64,000 bases of DNA, from positions 1-64,000 of the forward strand of contig JAMPIV010012161.1 in NCBI GenBank assembly GCA_024509875.1. Reading direction: 5' to 3'. Shown one piece after another: positions 25,871-36,725 of the stretch. The translations under genes and the position numbers were made by a program. The notes below the pieces were generated by a model. It made no database searches, was not told the DNA's origin, and saw only the letters and a list, made by a program, of their open reading frames with translations. The DNA is from Oreohelix idahoensis. Lineage: Eukaryota; Mollusca; Gastropoda; Stylommatophora; Oreohelicidae. Positions within the stretch are counted from its first letter, which is position 1. The number at the start of each line of letters is the position of its first letter.

Positions 25871-26465
25871 AGCAATGATAATAACGTTGATCGTGATGAT
25901 GATGATGATGATGATGATAATGAGGATCATAATAATGTTGACGATGATGATGATTATGAAAATAAAAATGTTGATGATAATGTTGACCATGATGACGGTG
26001 ATGATAATAATAATGTTTACCATGACAATGATGATGATACTGTTGATCTCGATGATGATGATAATCATGTTGACTATGGTAATTATGATAATAAATTTGA
26101 TCATGACGGTGATAATGATCATGATAATGATGATGATGATAATGTTTATCATGATTATGATGATAATAATTTTGTTGACCATGATGATGATAATGTTGAT
26201 CGTGACGATGATAACGATCATGTTGATGATTATGATGATCATGATGATGATCACGATGATGATGGTGATGTTGATGATCATGATCACTATGATGATGATC
26301 ATCATGACGATGATAATGATAATGAAGACATTGATGATGATGATGATGATGATGATGACGTTGGTGATCATGATAATGATGACCATAATGATGGTGATGA
26401 TGATGGCATTGATCATGGTGATGATGACCATGATGATGATGATGATAATGATGATGTTGATCGCC
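25018..26465. repeat. GAT trinucleotide array, block 3 (about 1.45 kb)
   Basis: The longest block mixes GAT with recurring higher-order words such as GATCATGATGATGATCGTGT in the first 350 bp. Open frames of 493, 410, 373 and 328 codons exist on both strands because a 3-bp repeat that avoids TGA, TAG and TAA in register stays open. They encode only Ile, Met, Asp or His runs, and I do not accept them as genes. Confidence 0.95.
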
Positions 26466-26962
26466 TCTGATGGCCCAACTCTTTATCAATAAAACAGATA
26501 ACCCGTCTGGGGAGATCATGGTGCGAAAAGTATTAGTCAGGAAATAAGTTCACAGATGTGTTTGTCAGTTTGGACAAATGCGATCTGAAGAATAACTGCC
26601 ATATTTGAAAGAGTTCACGAATTTAAATTTTAAAATTGATATTTTAAAACACGCGGGGGATAGTAATGATTTAACACCCCGACCCACATAGTTCTAAAGA
26701 GACAGGATTGGTCTAAATCGAGAGCTTGAAATAAACTTTAGTTCTCATTGGCAAGTTTGTATAAAATACCATATGGGACTTGGACTGAGAAATAGAAATA
26801 TAATCTAGCGAAGTCAGAGACACAATTCAGGCTGCATTTTCAAACGTCAAGTAACAACTCCCAGTAGCCAGAAAGAAGGATCGGAATATTCCAATAATTA
26901 AAAGTGACAGATCGAAGTATTTGGGCGTCTTTATAATTTAAAAGAGAACCCGCAATTTTAAA
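26466..26962. other. Noncoding DNA between GAT array and Tc1 element
   Basis: No coding or repeat signal is recognised in this 500-bp stretch. It ends in the TA target of the Tc1 insertion. Confidence 0.4.
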
Positions 26963-27320
26963 TATACTACTCGTCAAAAGTCAAGGGCCACCCTATTATT
27001 TTAAATACACTTTTATATAAGCGCATAGAATGATTAAATGAAGGAAGTTTTTAGTAAAAATGGGTGCAATATCTTCCCCTGACAGTCCTCTAAGCACGCT
27101 AAGCATAAACACAACTCACCGACAACCATGGTGATTACGTGCAATTTGGTTTGCTGACCATAAATTCACATTTTTAATCTGTTGTTTCAAACTTCCGTAC
27201 AACCAAACAGGTGAAGTAATCGTGCTGATTGACATTCCACGTGCAATGGCGACTTTTCGTGAACTCTTAATTTGTTTTACAATCAGCAGACTTAGGGTAG
27301 TTTCATCACTTGCAAAAACC

Positions 27321-29150
27321 ATGCCACCGAGAAGAAGTCTTGACACCAGTGGCGGCTTTCTTTATTGAGCTGTTGAGCTGCAGCACCCCCTGTAAAAAAA
27401 AGGACTGCACACTGTCTCTACTACATTATAATACATAATCCGGACAGACCAAAAAATACAGAAAATTGAGGTTACACCGGAAGGGTTAAATACGAGACAA
27501 ACAAAAAAATTATCCATCACCGTATTGTGGAAGTGCTGCAAACGATGACAGTTCAAGTGACCTTGACCTCTTATACGCGAATGCTTGTTATACACTATTT
27601 ACATTGATTTGACAAATGTGATGCCACTTTCTCATATCGGCGGTTTTTCATATTATTTAGAATTGAAAACAATATCTATCCTAATTATAACCCATCAGAG
27701 GTTGAACGGGATATCTTTTTTTTTTCATTAATTTAAATAAATAAAAAATTGTTATACACACAGCAAGAGGCCAGCTGCGATTGGGTTGAATTTATTTAAC
27801 TAGAGCTGCAACGGAACACAGCTCAGGTGCAATAACTCTAATTAAAGGGAAGTTACAATGAAAATTTTAAACACGAGAAATACCAGCATACATGTCTGTG
27901 TAACCTGGTTTGAGACTCGGGAAGCTGCTTCGACTGACAAGGATTACTCCTAGTTGCAGTAAACTTTAAAAATAACTTTTCAGAACTTCTTGACAGATTT
28001 TAGATGAGATAAGACACTAATCATTTGTGTCTGGGTTGATATTTGACATGGTGGTCACAATTTGTGAGTGTTATGTATAGTATTTTAAATGAATGAACAG
28101 TGCAGCACCCCCAATGACAACCCCCTGGAACCGCCACTGCTTGACACCTTACAAAGAATGAGGGCTATAGCGTGGGTTGAAAGTGGTTTATATGTCCGTG
28201 AGGTTGCTAGACGGCTTGCAGTGTCACACTCTACTATCCAAAGAATTTTGGACAGATTTCAGGCCACATGAAGTGTGGAGGATCACCACCGGCCAGGTCG
28301 CCCTAGATGCACCAATAGACATGATGACCGGTATCTCTTGTTGTCAGCCCTGCGCCATCGAACAGTGACTTGTTCCACTCTAAGATGTCAGCTGCGACAA
28401 ACTGTAAACGTTAATGTCAGTCAAAGTGCCATTCGCAGACCTTTACATGAATTTGGACTGGCTGCTCGACGTGCTGCAATCACAATCCCTCTTACTCCTG
28501 CTCATCGCAGAGCCCGTGTTGCTTGGTGTCAGGAGCACATCCGATGGACAAGGCAACAATGGAGTCAAGTTCTCTTCACTGATGAATCTCGCTTCACTGT
28601 GTCATTCAATGATGGCAGGATTCGAATTTGGAGACGACCAGGAGAGCGATTTACTGATGACACAATTCGAGAGGTGGATCGCTATGGTAGGGGTTCTGTC
28701 ATGGCCTGGGGAGGCTTCTACAGTCACGGCAGGACCCCACTCTACATCATCCAAGGCAACTTGACCGGCCCAAGATACCAGAACGAAATCTTGAGACCAA
28801 TTGTTCAGCCTGCTCTGGAGGCCATAGGTGGTAATGCCATCCTCCAAGATGATAACGCTCGACCCCATCGAGCTCGTGTGGTGAATGAGTTTATTCAGCA
28901 ACATGGGATCATTAGGATGTCGTGGCCAGCTCATTCACCCGACCTTTCTCCGATTGAGCACCCATGGGATGTCCTTGGTCGAAGATTGTCAACAAATCAC
29001 CCCCTGCCAATGGATGTTGCACAGCTGACTGCATTTCTGCTTCAGGAATGGCAAGCTGTTCCTCAGGATACTCTTAGGACCCTTGTGGACTCGATGCGTC
29101 TACGCTGTCTTGAATGCCTTGCTGCAAACGGTGGTCATACCCGATTTTGA
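27321..29150 (+). pseudogene. Tc1-family transposase, split by insertion and one TGA
   Basis: The native start is ATG 27321 (MPPRRSLDT), after which the frame is broken by the 27347-28139 insertion. It resumes at 28148 with LQRMRAIAWVESGLYVREVA and the helix-turn-helix REVARRLAVSHSTIQRIL. An in-frame TGA at 28269-28271 is the only other lesion seen. From 28275 the frame (291 codons) has the GRPR hook near 7-10, FTDESRF (D103), QDDNARPH (D193) and SPDLSPIE (E228), a DD34E triad, and ends at 29150. The Tc1 family cuts and pastes at TA. The apparent N-terminus MNEQCSTPNDN in the 28089 frame belongs to the inserted element. Confidence 0.95.
27347..28139. mobile_element. Non-autonomous hAT-like transposon nested in the Tc1 transposase
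   Basis: The ends are CAGTGGCGG and CCGCCACTG, with further imperfect inverted similarity inward (GCAGCACCCCC near both ends). An exact 8-bp duplication, CTTGACAC, lies at 27339-27346 and 28140-28147. An 8-bp TSD and CAGTGGCG-type ends point to hAT. The 793-bp body is AT rich and encodes nothing recognisable, so movement would need a transposase from elsewhere. Removing the insert and one TSD copy restores continuity of the Tc1 reading frame, which confirms the boundaries. Confidence 0.93.
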
Positions 29151-29377
29151 AATGTCTATTTGTCCAATATCTATTGCGTGACTTTTGAAAAGGTAGGTGT
29201 CACACTTCACAGCTTCATTGCGTTTGAATGTGTTGTTTCCATTTCTTTACGTGACATGTCAATTTGGTATTCAATAAATGCCGTTTTGACGGATACCAAT
29301 TACGTTTATATCAGATTTGTTTTATGGTTTTAACCAAGGTTTTTCTAAGTGGCCCTTGACTTTTGACGAGTAGTATA

Positions 29378-30418
29378 CATAGACTGAAAACTTAAGAAAT
29401 CAGGAACACAAGTCATAAGAGGGATTCTGACACTACCCCTGACCGAGTGTTCGAAGCATCAAATCAAAGTTGCTGTGTCCATTCTACTGTGCCAGGAGAT
29501 TGTATATCCCATTTGGGATAAGCTGTGAACATATATTTTACAAAGTGAATGTGACATATTACTTGCTAAGTGGTTATACAATTAATACGAGGCTGGAAAC
29601 CTCAACATATGAAAATAGTATATTCATAAACCCCTACAGCAAGCGCTGGTGATTGCTTCTTGCTAGTTGTACAGAAAACCGACAGCAGAGGTGGCTCCAG
29701 ACTCCGAGTCTTACAGTGAGTAAGTGAGTGATGATTACATCACATGTGCACAGTGCGTACAGCATCATTTTGTGAGAATATGTAACTTGATAATGTTAAA
29801 TCCGGCAAGTCAATGCACTCGCGCTGTCCAGACATGTTTTCCTCATTTAAGTAACCGCATGAATAACTTTGATTTCTAAGCATATTCCCTGAGTTATCCT
29901 ATATATACTCAGGGAGAATAATTATTCAGAGAGGCTAACATTGGTGGGTGAACAGCGAGACAATGCGCCTGTTAATCTGCAGTCCACAAATGTACTTAGC
30001 AGACGCATTTGTTCTTTTATTTTTCCTAAAGTTCGTGGTACGAGACTATAATACTGTTCATGGTACGAAGTTACACTTACAAGAGACCAGTCTGAAGTAA
30101 GAGTCTCCGCAATCTTGTGATTCAAAGCTGGGGTCGACATCAACTACCTACAGGGGACACGTTGTGAAGACACCCACATTGACATAAGGAGTGAAGTTCA
30201 TCTAGACGCATCTAGAGAGGAGTCCTCATCACATAAGACCTGACAACGACCCTTTACAGTACTCAGATAGTTAAGTTTTTTGTAACAATCTCAAGCAACG
30301 GACAATAATCATCAGTCCCCAATTAAGCCTCAGTGAAGACAATTTAAAAAACCCCTAAAGTCACTTTCATCCATATTTATTTAAATTTGTTAAAGACTAA
30401 TTGATTATTACATTTCTT
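29378..30418. other. Noncoding DNA, no recognisable feature
   Basis: Between the Tc1 element and the foldback repeat I see only short frames without similarity. A small duplication of GGTACGAGA/GGTACGAAG type occurs near 30040 and 30060. Confidence 0.4.
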
Positions 30419-31178
30419 GGTTCTTGTTTGTTAATTCACCGCTAAAATCAAATTGTGGAAATTTATTACCCAAACTGAGAACCGTACTTTTTATTGACTG
30501 AAAAAGGTTGATTTCACATTGGGATTTGGGAGGGCAAGTTAAAAAAAAAAAAGTTCCTCGTGCATTCATAGTTGACACGCTTACGACAGACCCGCCCTCA
30601 AACCCCCCCCCCCTCCCCCCCCCCATCCTTTCCCGTATTTTAAGTTTATAAACCAATAAAACGGTATTGAATCAGTTCTACAAGTTAACGGTACACAGGA
30701 AACAAAGGAAGTCGCTGCCGTTGACTTCTCTAACTCAAAATCAGAGTCAGGTACCCATTAATAAGCTGGTTAGACTGATGCGTGACACTACCAAGCTTTG
30801 AACCTGAAACCCGGTAACTTATTGCGGTAGTGGAGTGTTAGAGACTTCACCATACTAGGTCCAGCATCGAGAGGTGGGGAGACCAGTTTCCTTCCTCGCT
30901 GTCTTTTCCTTCCCTAACTCAAAGTTAAGTACCCATTTATAGCTAGGTAGGCCCCACCTCTCGATGCTGGACCTAGTATAGTGAAGTCTCTAACACTCCA
31001 CTACCGCAATAAGTTTCCGGGTTTCGGGTTCAAAGCTCGGTAGTGTCACGCATCAGTCTAACCAGCTGTAAATGGGTACCTGACTCTGATCTTGAGTTAG
31101 AGAAGGCAACGGCAGCGAGGAAGGGAACAGGTGTCACGCATCAGTCTAACCAGCTGTAAATGGGTACCTGACTCTGAT
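30419..31178 (+). mobile_element. Foldback-type element, truncated copy
   Basis: The left end GGTTCTTGTTTGTTAATTCA matches the left end of the complete copy at 62374. The shared interior follows: the GTACTTTTT.TTGACTGAAAA block, an A run, GACACGCTTACGACAGACCC and a poly-C run. A long inverted repeat comes next, with arms of about 170-180 bp (roughly 30698-30879 and 30952-31117) around a 72-bp loop (30880-30951). The right terminus is missing: similarity stops near 31178 within a second GGTACCTGACTCTGAT unit. No protein is encoded. Confidence 0.8.
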
Positions 31179-31365
31179 AGGGACTTGAAAGCTGATGATG
31201 ATTATGATGACTTGCAATTCCCTAGACTTAAGGGTCTTTTATATTTAGACATGCGCCCTAATATAACCGACTAGGTTGAACGGGACGTGCCTCACCAAAA
31301 CGAGACAAAAGTGTTAAAAAATAAAATTCGAGTAAGTTGTATTTTTTCCGGATTACAAAAAAAAA

Positions 31366-31665
31366 CACGGTCCTATTCAGGGCCCACAAAACCCACAAAA
31401 CTGCACCTACCACGGTCCTATTCAGGGCCCACAAAACCCACAAAACTGCACCTACCATGGTCCTATTCAGGGCCCACCAAACCCACAAAACTGCACCTAC
31501 CACGGTCCTATTCAGGGCCCACAAAACCCAAAAAACTGCACCTACCACGGTCCTATTCAGTGCCCACAAAACCCACAAAACTGTACCTACCACGGTCCTT
31601 TTCAGGGCCCACAAAACTGCACCACCGTCCTGTTTAGGGCCCACAAAACCAACAAAACTGTACCC
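31366..31665. repeat. 45-bp minisatellite, about 6.7 copies
   Basis: The unit begins CACGGTCCTATTCAGGGCCC and repeats at 31366, 31411, 31456, 31501, 31546 and 31591, with a shortened last copy near 31623. Because 45 is divisible by three, both strands keep open frames: a plus-strand 15-residue repeat like PRSYSGPTKPTKLHL and a minus-strand one like VVGAVLWVLWALNRT. There is no evidence that either is translated. Confidence 0.92.
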
Positions 31666-32054
31666 TGGCAAGAAAGCCTTTATTTGTTTTCACCGCTGGG
31701 TGTGGAGGGCTGGGTGGACAGAGCTGGGTGGGGAGTTGGTCCCCTCCCTCGCTATGCACTGATCCTTGTCAAATATTTACCTAATCAGAGCCGGATTAAC
31801 GTGTAGCAAAAGTAGCATATGCTACGAGCCCCTTTCTTTTAGGGCCCCGCGCCAATAAATATGTACATCATTTTTTGGTCATGTTCTAATACGAGCGTTA
31901 AACCAATGATCTTGTAAGGTATGCCATCTTTAGCGCCTTTTCATTTGATGTCACGAAATTGTGAGAGAAAGAGCATAACAGGGTGACTTAGTGTGACTCT
32001 TTATTACTTTTATCTTAACTGTTTGCGGACAGAAGCAGTCATTTTCTTTGGATT
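31666..32054. other. Noncoding spacer
   Basis: No recognisable coding or repeat signal. It separates the 45-bp minisatellite from a LINE fragment. Confidence 0.35.
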
Positions 32055-32342
32055 TGTTGAAAGCCTGTACACCTTCTTCTGGTTCCATTCTAGTCCTCAT
32101 TCCTTCAGAAATTGTCTAACGTTGTCCTCCCAGAGGACTCTGGGTCGCCCTGGAGGTCTGAATCCCTGGCTCTTAGTTTCCCATATTTGTCGTGGTGGTC
32201 CATCTTCTCCCTTTCTGCAGACATGGCCAAACCATCTTAGCTTGGACTGTTCTATTTGAGTCTGCAGTTGGCTGGGTTTGTTTGCCATGACGTATCGTCT
32301 GGTTGCGGACCAGTTAACAAGTCTAAACTTATTAACGTACAT
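32055..32342 (-). pseudogene. LINE 3' end fragment (C-terminus of the RT polyprotein)
   Basis: The minus frame 32097-32342 ends with QSKLRWFGHVCRKGEDGPPR and GFRPPGRPRVLWEDNVRQFL, the C-terminal signature of the same LINE family seen at 40.2, 41.8-45.4 and 46.8-47.5 kb. It is 5' truncated, retaining only the last 80 or so codons. It diverges more from the other copies than they do from each other, so it is probably older. Confidence 0.82.
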
Positions 32343-33739
32343 TACTTCCCTATGTTTTAAAATATTAACAATTTCTTTTTAGTAATAAGAAGAAGAATTT
32401 AGCTGCGTCATTAACCCCAGGGACTTTTATATAGACATAGGAGAGTGGAAGAAATCCGGCGTGAAACTGAAATTAATTGCTTGAAAAATTACTTTTTTGT
32501 GCATGACTGTCTGTTATCATCACGCTTAATTGCAACTCTCTTAAACGGTATAACGGAAATGAATTGTAATGTAAAAGTTCCGTAATTGAAACTTTCATCC
32601 AGCGACAGGAAACAAACTTTTGTTTTTCACGTGTCGGGACTCATTTTTCCAATACATCGATGTTTCTGCCTTATTTTTGAACGAATCATTCCAGACAGAT
32701 TTTTATTTTTTAGCGAACATATCCAGACAAATAGCTTTCACGCTGGCACTCCGTCTAGGAGTAAATCCACACAAATTAGCTTCCATATCCGTCCATGAAG
32801 GTACACAAACAAACAAACAAGACACTCACGGAACATTTCGCGTGCTATCAGCAGCTTTATCAGATTGACCTCAGTGACAGATACATGCATCAAAAACATT
32901 AAAAACATATGAAGATAATGACTAGACACGTTTTCCTTTGAAACAAGATACATCGTAGTATTGAGAAGTCCATGTTCGTTCATTTAAGCGATAAATGTTC
33001 TTATCGGACTTCCTTTAATGTCAGTAATTTGGTTCCTTGTAAAAGTAATGCTTCCATGTCAGTATTTGCATGTATTCATGCAACACGTCACGTATTTTTG
33101 TCACGCGCATTAAAATATATAAATTTGGTTCGTAGTTTCATTAACCAAGAAAATGTTTAGACATAAACTAAGATAGATCTCGTAATGACCCATTATAAAT
33201 TATTGTCATGTGACAATATCAATACTTGAAACTATGTAAGGATGATTAACTGTTGCACTCTAAAGACAGTTTTTGTATAATTTAGCGCTTTGTCAGTTAT
33301 CATTTGGTTGCTTTGAAGTGTTTGTTGCTGCGACGGACCCTACCTTCAACCTAGACATAAATCCTTAAGTTATAACAGAGCGCGTATGCCAGTCAAAAAT
33401 AATAGGAAGAAGAAGAAAGAAAAAGAAATGTGAAATCTAGTGCACAATTGACAAATACTAAGCCATGAAAATGGCTACTAGTATCTGCCAGCTAGCATGA
33501 TGCAGCCCTGATATAGGTTAGTCCTGAATGAACCAGCTAGAAGAATTTCTCGGACAGCCATGATGATTCACTGCTAATTTATGTTGCGTTAATTTTTTTT
33601 TTATATAGCAGCATTGCCCCGTTTTAGTGACGTGTTTTATGTTTTACATGATGAGATTGCCAACCACATGCGCATCACAACATCAATTGCCTTGTACGAC
33701 ATGCCTGATGCTGCAGTAGTCTTTTGTTTTCTCTGTCAT
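32343..33739. other. Noncoding DNA, no recognisable feature
   Basis: AT-rich sequence without coding similarity. A short GAAGAAGAAGAAAGAAAAAG run lies near 33405. The 62-82 codon frames are not supported. Confidence 0.4.
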
Positions 33740-33792
33740 ATATTTCTATTTCTTTACCCTGATGAAATAAAGATTTCGTTCGTTCGTTTGTA
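33740..33792 (+). repeat. Retroelement 3' end with TTCG tail (copy 1)
   Basis: TTTCTTTACCCTGATGAAAT-AAAG is followed by ATTTCGTTCGTTCG. The same block appears at 35345 and, shortened, at 36028. It looks like a retroelement 3' end with a tandem TTCG tail. The body upstream was not recognised. Confidence 0.5.
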
Positions 33793-35088
33793 CCCCCTCC
33801 CCCCGAACTACACGGGGCATTATTTACAGATGCTTATACAAATTTACTAATACCCCACACAACAAAGATGATTTGCATACAATAATAAAACTGTACGACG
33901 CTTAATATAGCTAGCATCTTTATTGCGCCAAATTTGCAAGTATATTTTAAATAATAAATTTAAAAAAAACATATAGTAAAGAGTAAAAAAATATACAACA
34001 TATTTAATTATTTTTTTTTTTTTGGCCGTCTGATTGTTTCCCGTTAACAAAGGATAAATTACGTCCCTTAAAAAAATCCAACATAATTTTTTTGTATCCC
34101 CCTTCGACAGGGAAGAAGATAAATTACATCCTTTGAAAAAAAAGCCAATATTTTTTTTTTCCAAAACTTTACAAAAATAGGTAAAATAGCTTCATTCAGA
34201 ATCAACAAAATGAGTGTTCTCCAGTCTTTTAACTGTACTGTACATGCTGGAGAATTAAAACGTTTGCTTCAGCTCTTTTCCCGTCATTATTTTGACGGGT
34301 ATATTTTACTAGTTCTATAATATTTTGCTAGGAGCATTTACATGGGACACACCAGGATGTCTTGAATGACGGCAATGCACAAAGTTCTTCTTTGGACATG
34401 ATATGAGAAGAGGAAAGCTGGCATATATTATCGCAACATGAACGATTGAAGGAAACGGAGATGGAAGACAAAATGAAGATATTGGACAGTTTGATATCGT
34501 GGCATGGAAAGAGGTCAACAACAGAATTGATAACTGCTTTGGTTACAGGATTTTGTCATTATCACACAAAGCAAGCTGACATGGCACGATTAAATAGACT
34601 TTTTGAGCGAAGTGTTGCGTAATAATAACAAGAATTATATAATTTAATTGTTTCTGTTAATTGATAGATCACCAGAGATTATAATATAACAAGAAAACTT
34701 AAGGTGAGAGAAAAGTTGCAGTAACGCTAAATACATTTCACAAATTCTGATCAATTCCTACAGCTGACGTGCAAAGTTTGTGATATAAGCTAAATCGTAG
34801 TGCAGAGGCGGCTCGTTATTGAGGGATAGTGGGGTCAAAAACCTGCTTTTCATATTTTAATTGTGACATCTACAAGTTTCAGTAAATAGCTTCTAACCGC
34901 TATATGTTTTTTGTTGAATTTACCTCTCTCTCTCATTCAAAAGACATCTGCATTCACATGTCATGAAATCTTGTACATACATTTAACAACAATTCTGTTT
35001 CAGTTATTTCAACGTTTCCATGAGCATTTAACTGTCATTGTAATATTTTCAATTTTAAATTGAATTTTTAATATTAAGTAGCTTTATT

Positions 35089-35089
<1 letters not shown>
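33793..35089. other. Noncoding DNA, no recognisable feature
   Basis: Two short related stretches on the minus strand (about 34015-34095 and 34100-34160) each contain a GGATAAATTACGTCC-like word, suggesting a small local duplication. No protein or RNA gene is seen. Confidence 0.35.

Positions 35090-35168
<79 letters not shown>
35090..35168. repeat. (CT)n microsatellite
   Basis: About 39 CT dinucleotides, uninterrupted. Confidence 0.95.
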
Positions 35169-35173
<5 letters not shown>

Positions 35174-35344
35174 CTTTCTCTATGTGTGTGAATGACTATG
35201 AGTAAATGTACTTGTGTATGCTCAGTTTCTGATTGTGATGATAATATTAATTAATCCTGTCTGAAGTTGTTAATATTTTAATTTTAATTTGTAAAACACT
35301 GAAAATTGTATTGCAGGGCACGAATGTAAAAAGGTAATTATGCC
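35169..35344. other. Spacer between microsatellites
   Basis: Noncoding AT-rich sequence. Confidence 0.3.
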
Positions 35345-35388
35345 TATTTCTTTACCCTGATGAAAAAAAGATTTCGTTCGTTCGTTCG

Positions 35389-35427
<39 letters not shown>
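35345..35427 (+). repeat. Retroelement 3' end with TTCG tail followed by (CT)n (copy 2)
   Basis: TATTTCTTTACCCTGATGAA, an A run and four TTCG units are followed directly by 17 CT dinucleotides. The TTCG-to-CT transition recurs at 36070, so tail expansion may feed the CT microsatellites. Confidence 0.6.
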
Positions 35428-35430
<3 letters not shown>

Positions 35431-36027
35431 ATTCTTTTAACAAAGCACTTTTCAAACACTTCCTAAACACTGATTATCTACCCCCATAGAAACAGTATTT
35501 GCCTGTCAACATCTCATCCATAGGTCAACATTTCTTTTCCTCTTCCGCTCATTTTTGTGTGTGAATAATTTGTTTTATATCCATGTAATATCATTATTAT
35601 ATTCACTTTAAAATATTATTATATAATGTAATGTATGTGTGAATGTACCCACATAATACTGTACTTTAGAAATGTGAGTCGTGAGAATGTACCCGCATAC
35701 CAAAAATACAGATTAATTGTAGACGGATTGACCGCATGAGTGAGTGTCGGTATACAGAATTTATTTATTTTTATTTATTGTTTTATTTATTTTATTTTAT
35801 TATTACTTTTTTCCCCCATTTACTAGCTTGTTTGTTTCAAAAAAAAAAACCCGACTCATTTTTTTATTATTATGCTTGCATACTGTAAATGAATGCTGTT
35901 ATGGTAACTTTATAATGTTGCATGCCTTTAAATTAATGCTTAAAGCATCATGTGGGAATGAAAGGATATAGTATGCAAGATTAATGAGAGTGGAAGGGCA
36001 GAATGTTAGATGGGCCTGCGCGCCCAA
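35428..36027. other. Noncoding DNA, no recognisable feature
   Basis: T-rich sequence with TTATTTATTTTTATTTATTG-like runs near 35760. No gene is seen. Confidence 0.35.
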
Positions 36028-36136
36028 TTCTTTACCCTTCGAAAATAAAGTTCGTTCGTTCGTTCGTTCGTTCTCTCTCTCTCTCTCTCTCTCTGTGTAT
36101 CTGCCTCTGTCTCTATCTTTCTCTCTCTCGCTCTCT
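36028..36136 (+). repeat. TTCG tail and CT-rich microsatellite (copy 3)
   Basis: TTTACCCTTCGAAAATAAAG is followed by five TTCG units and then an impure CT tract. The core resembles copies 1 and 2, and AATAAA precedes the tail in this copy. Confidence 0.6.
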
Positions 36137-36624
36137 CACCCCTTCTGTCGATGCTACTACCTCCCATTACCACTTCCTTACTGGCATGCTTGTTCTATCG
36201 ATTCTTTGTGAGCTCGGGGATGACTGGGTGCCATCCCCTAGACTGCAAAACAGCTATGTATGAGACGTAGTTTACGTTTTGCAAATCTAGACGTCACAGC
36301 GCCTGTAAATATGCGTAAATGCTTATGCGCTGAATATTCCGACCCGGATAATTCTGGCTGCTCCAAGATATCTAGAATTGTCTATTCTTAGCACTAGAGG
36401 CTGGTACTATCGTATTCAGATCAACAACCAAACTGCTTTACCAATCAACATATTCAAGACATCTGAATAAAAAATGTATGAAAACGTACTTAAGGAATAC
36501 GATAAGCAAAGAGTGACTTAAAGATCTGTTGATACCACCGATAGAGAACAAACTAATAAGATCCATCACAAATTTACACTCTAAAGCATGGTTTCTTATA
36601 GTTCCTGCACCTCTTTACAGCATC
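36137..36624. other. Noncoding spacer
   Basis: No recognised feature. Confidence 0.3.
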
Positions 36625-36725
36625 ATAAGAAGCCTCGCACCACTTTAAAGAATCTTAAGAAGCCTCGCACCCCTTTAAAGAATCTTAAGAAGCCTCGTAC
36701 CCCTTTACGGCATCTTAATAAGCAC
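36625..36725. repeat. 30-bp tandem repeat, about 3.4 copies
   Basis: The unit CTTAAGAAGCCTCGCACCCC plus TTTAAAGAAT is repeated with few changes. It gives a KKPRTPLKNL decapeptide repeat in one frame, which is not evidence of a gene. Confidence 0.88.

Larger units (their letters stand above)
26965..29375 (+). mobile_element. Tc1/mariner element with TIRs and TA target duplication
   Basis: Perfect 27-bp terminal inverted repeats, starting TACTACTCGTCAAAAGTCAA, lie at 26965-26991 and 29349-29375. Each is flanked by TA (26963-26964 and 29376-29377), the canonical target duplication. The 2,411-bp length exceeds the usual 1.3-1.7 kb because a 793-bp hAT-like element is nested inside. Without it plus one TSD copy the element would be about 1.6 kb. 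The transposase lies on the plus strand. Confidence 0.95.

Noticed and set aside
24950..26519. Long open frames (493, 410, 373 and 328 codons) rich in Ile, Met, Asp or His
   Set aside because: They overlap on both strands of the GAT array and contain no domain. A degenerate 3-bp repeat keeps several frames open by itself.
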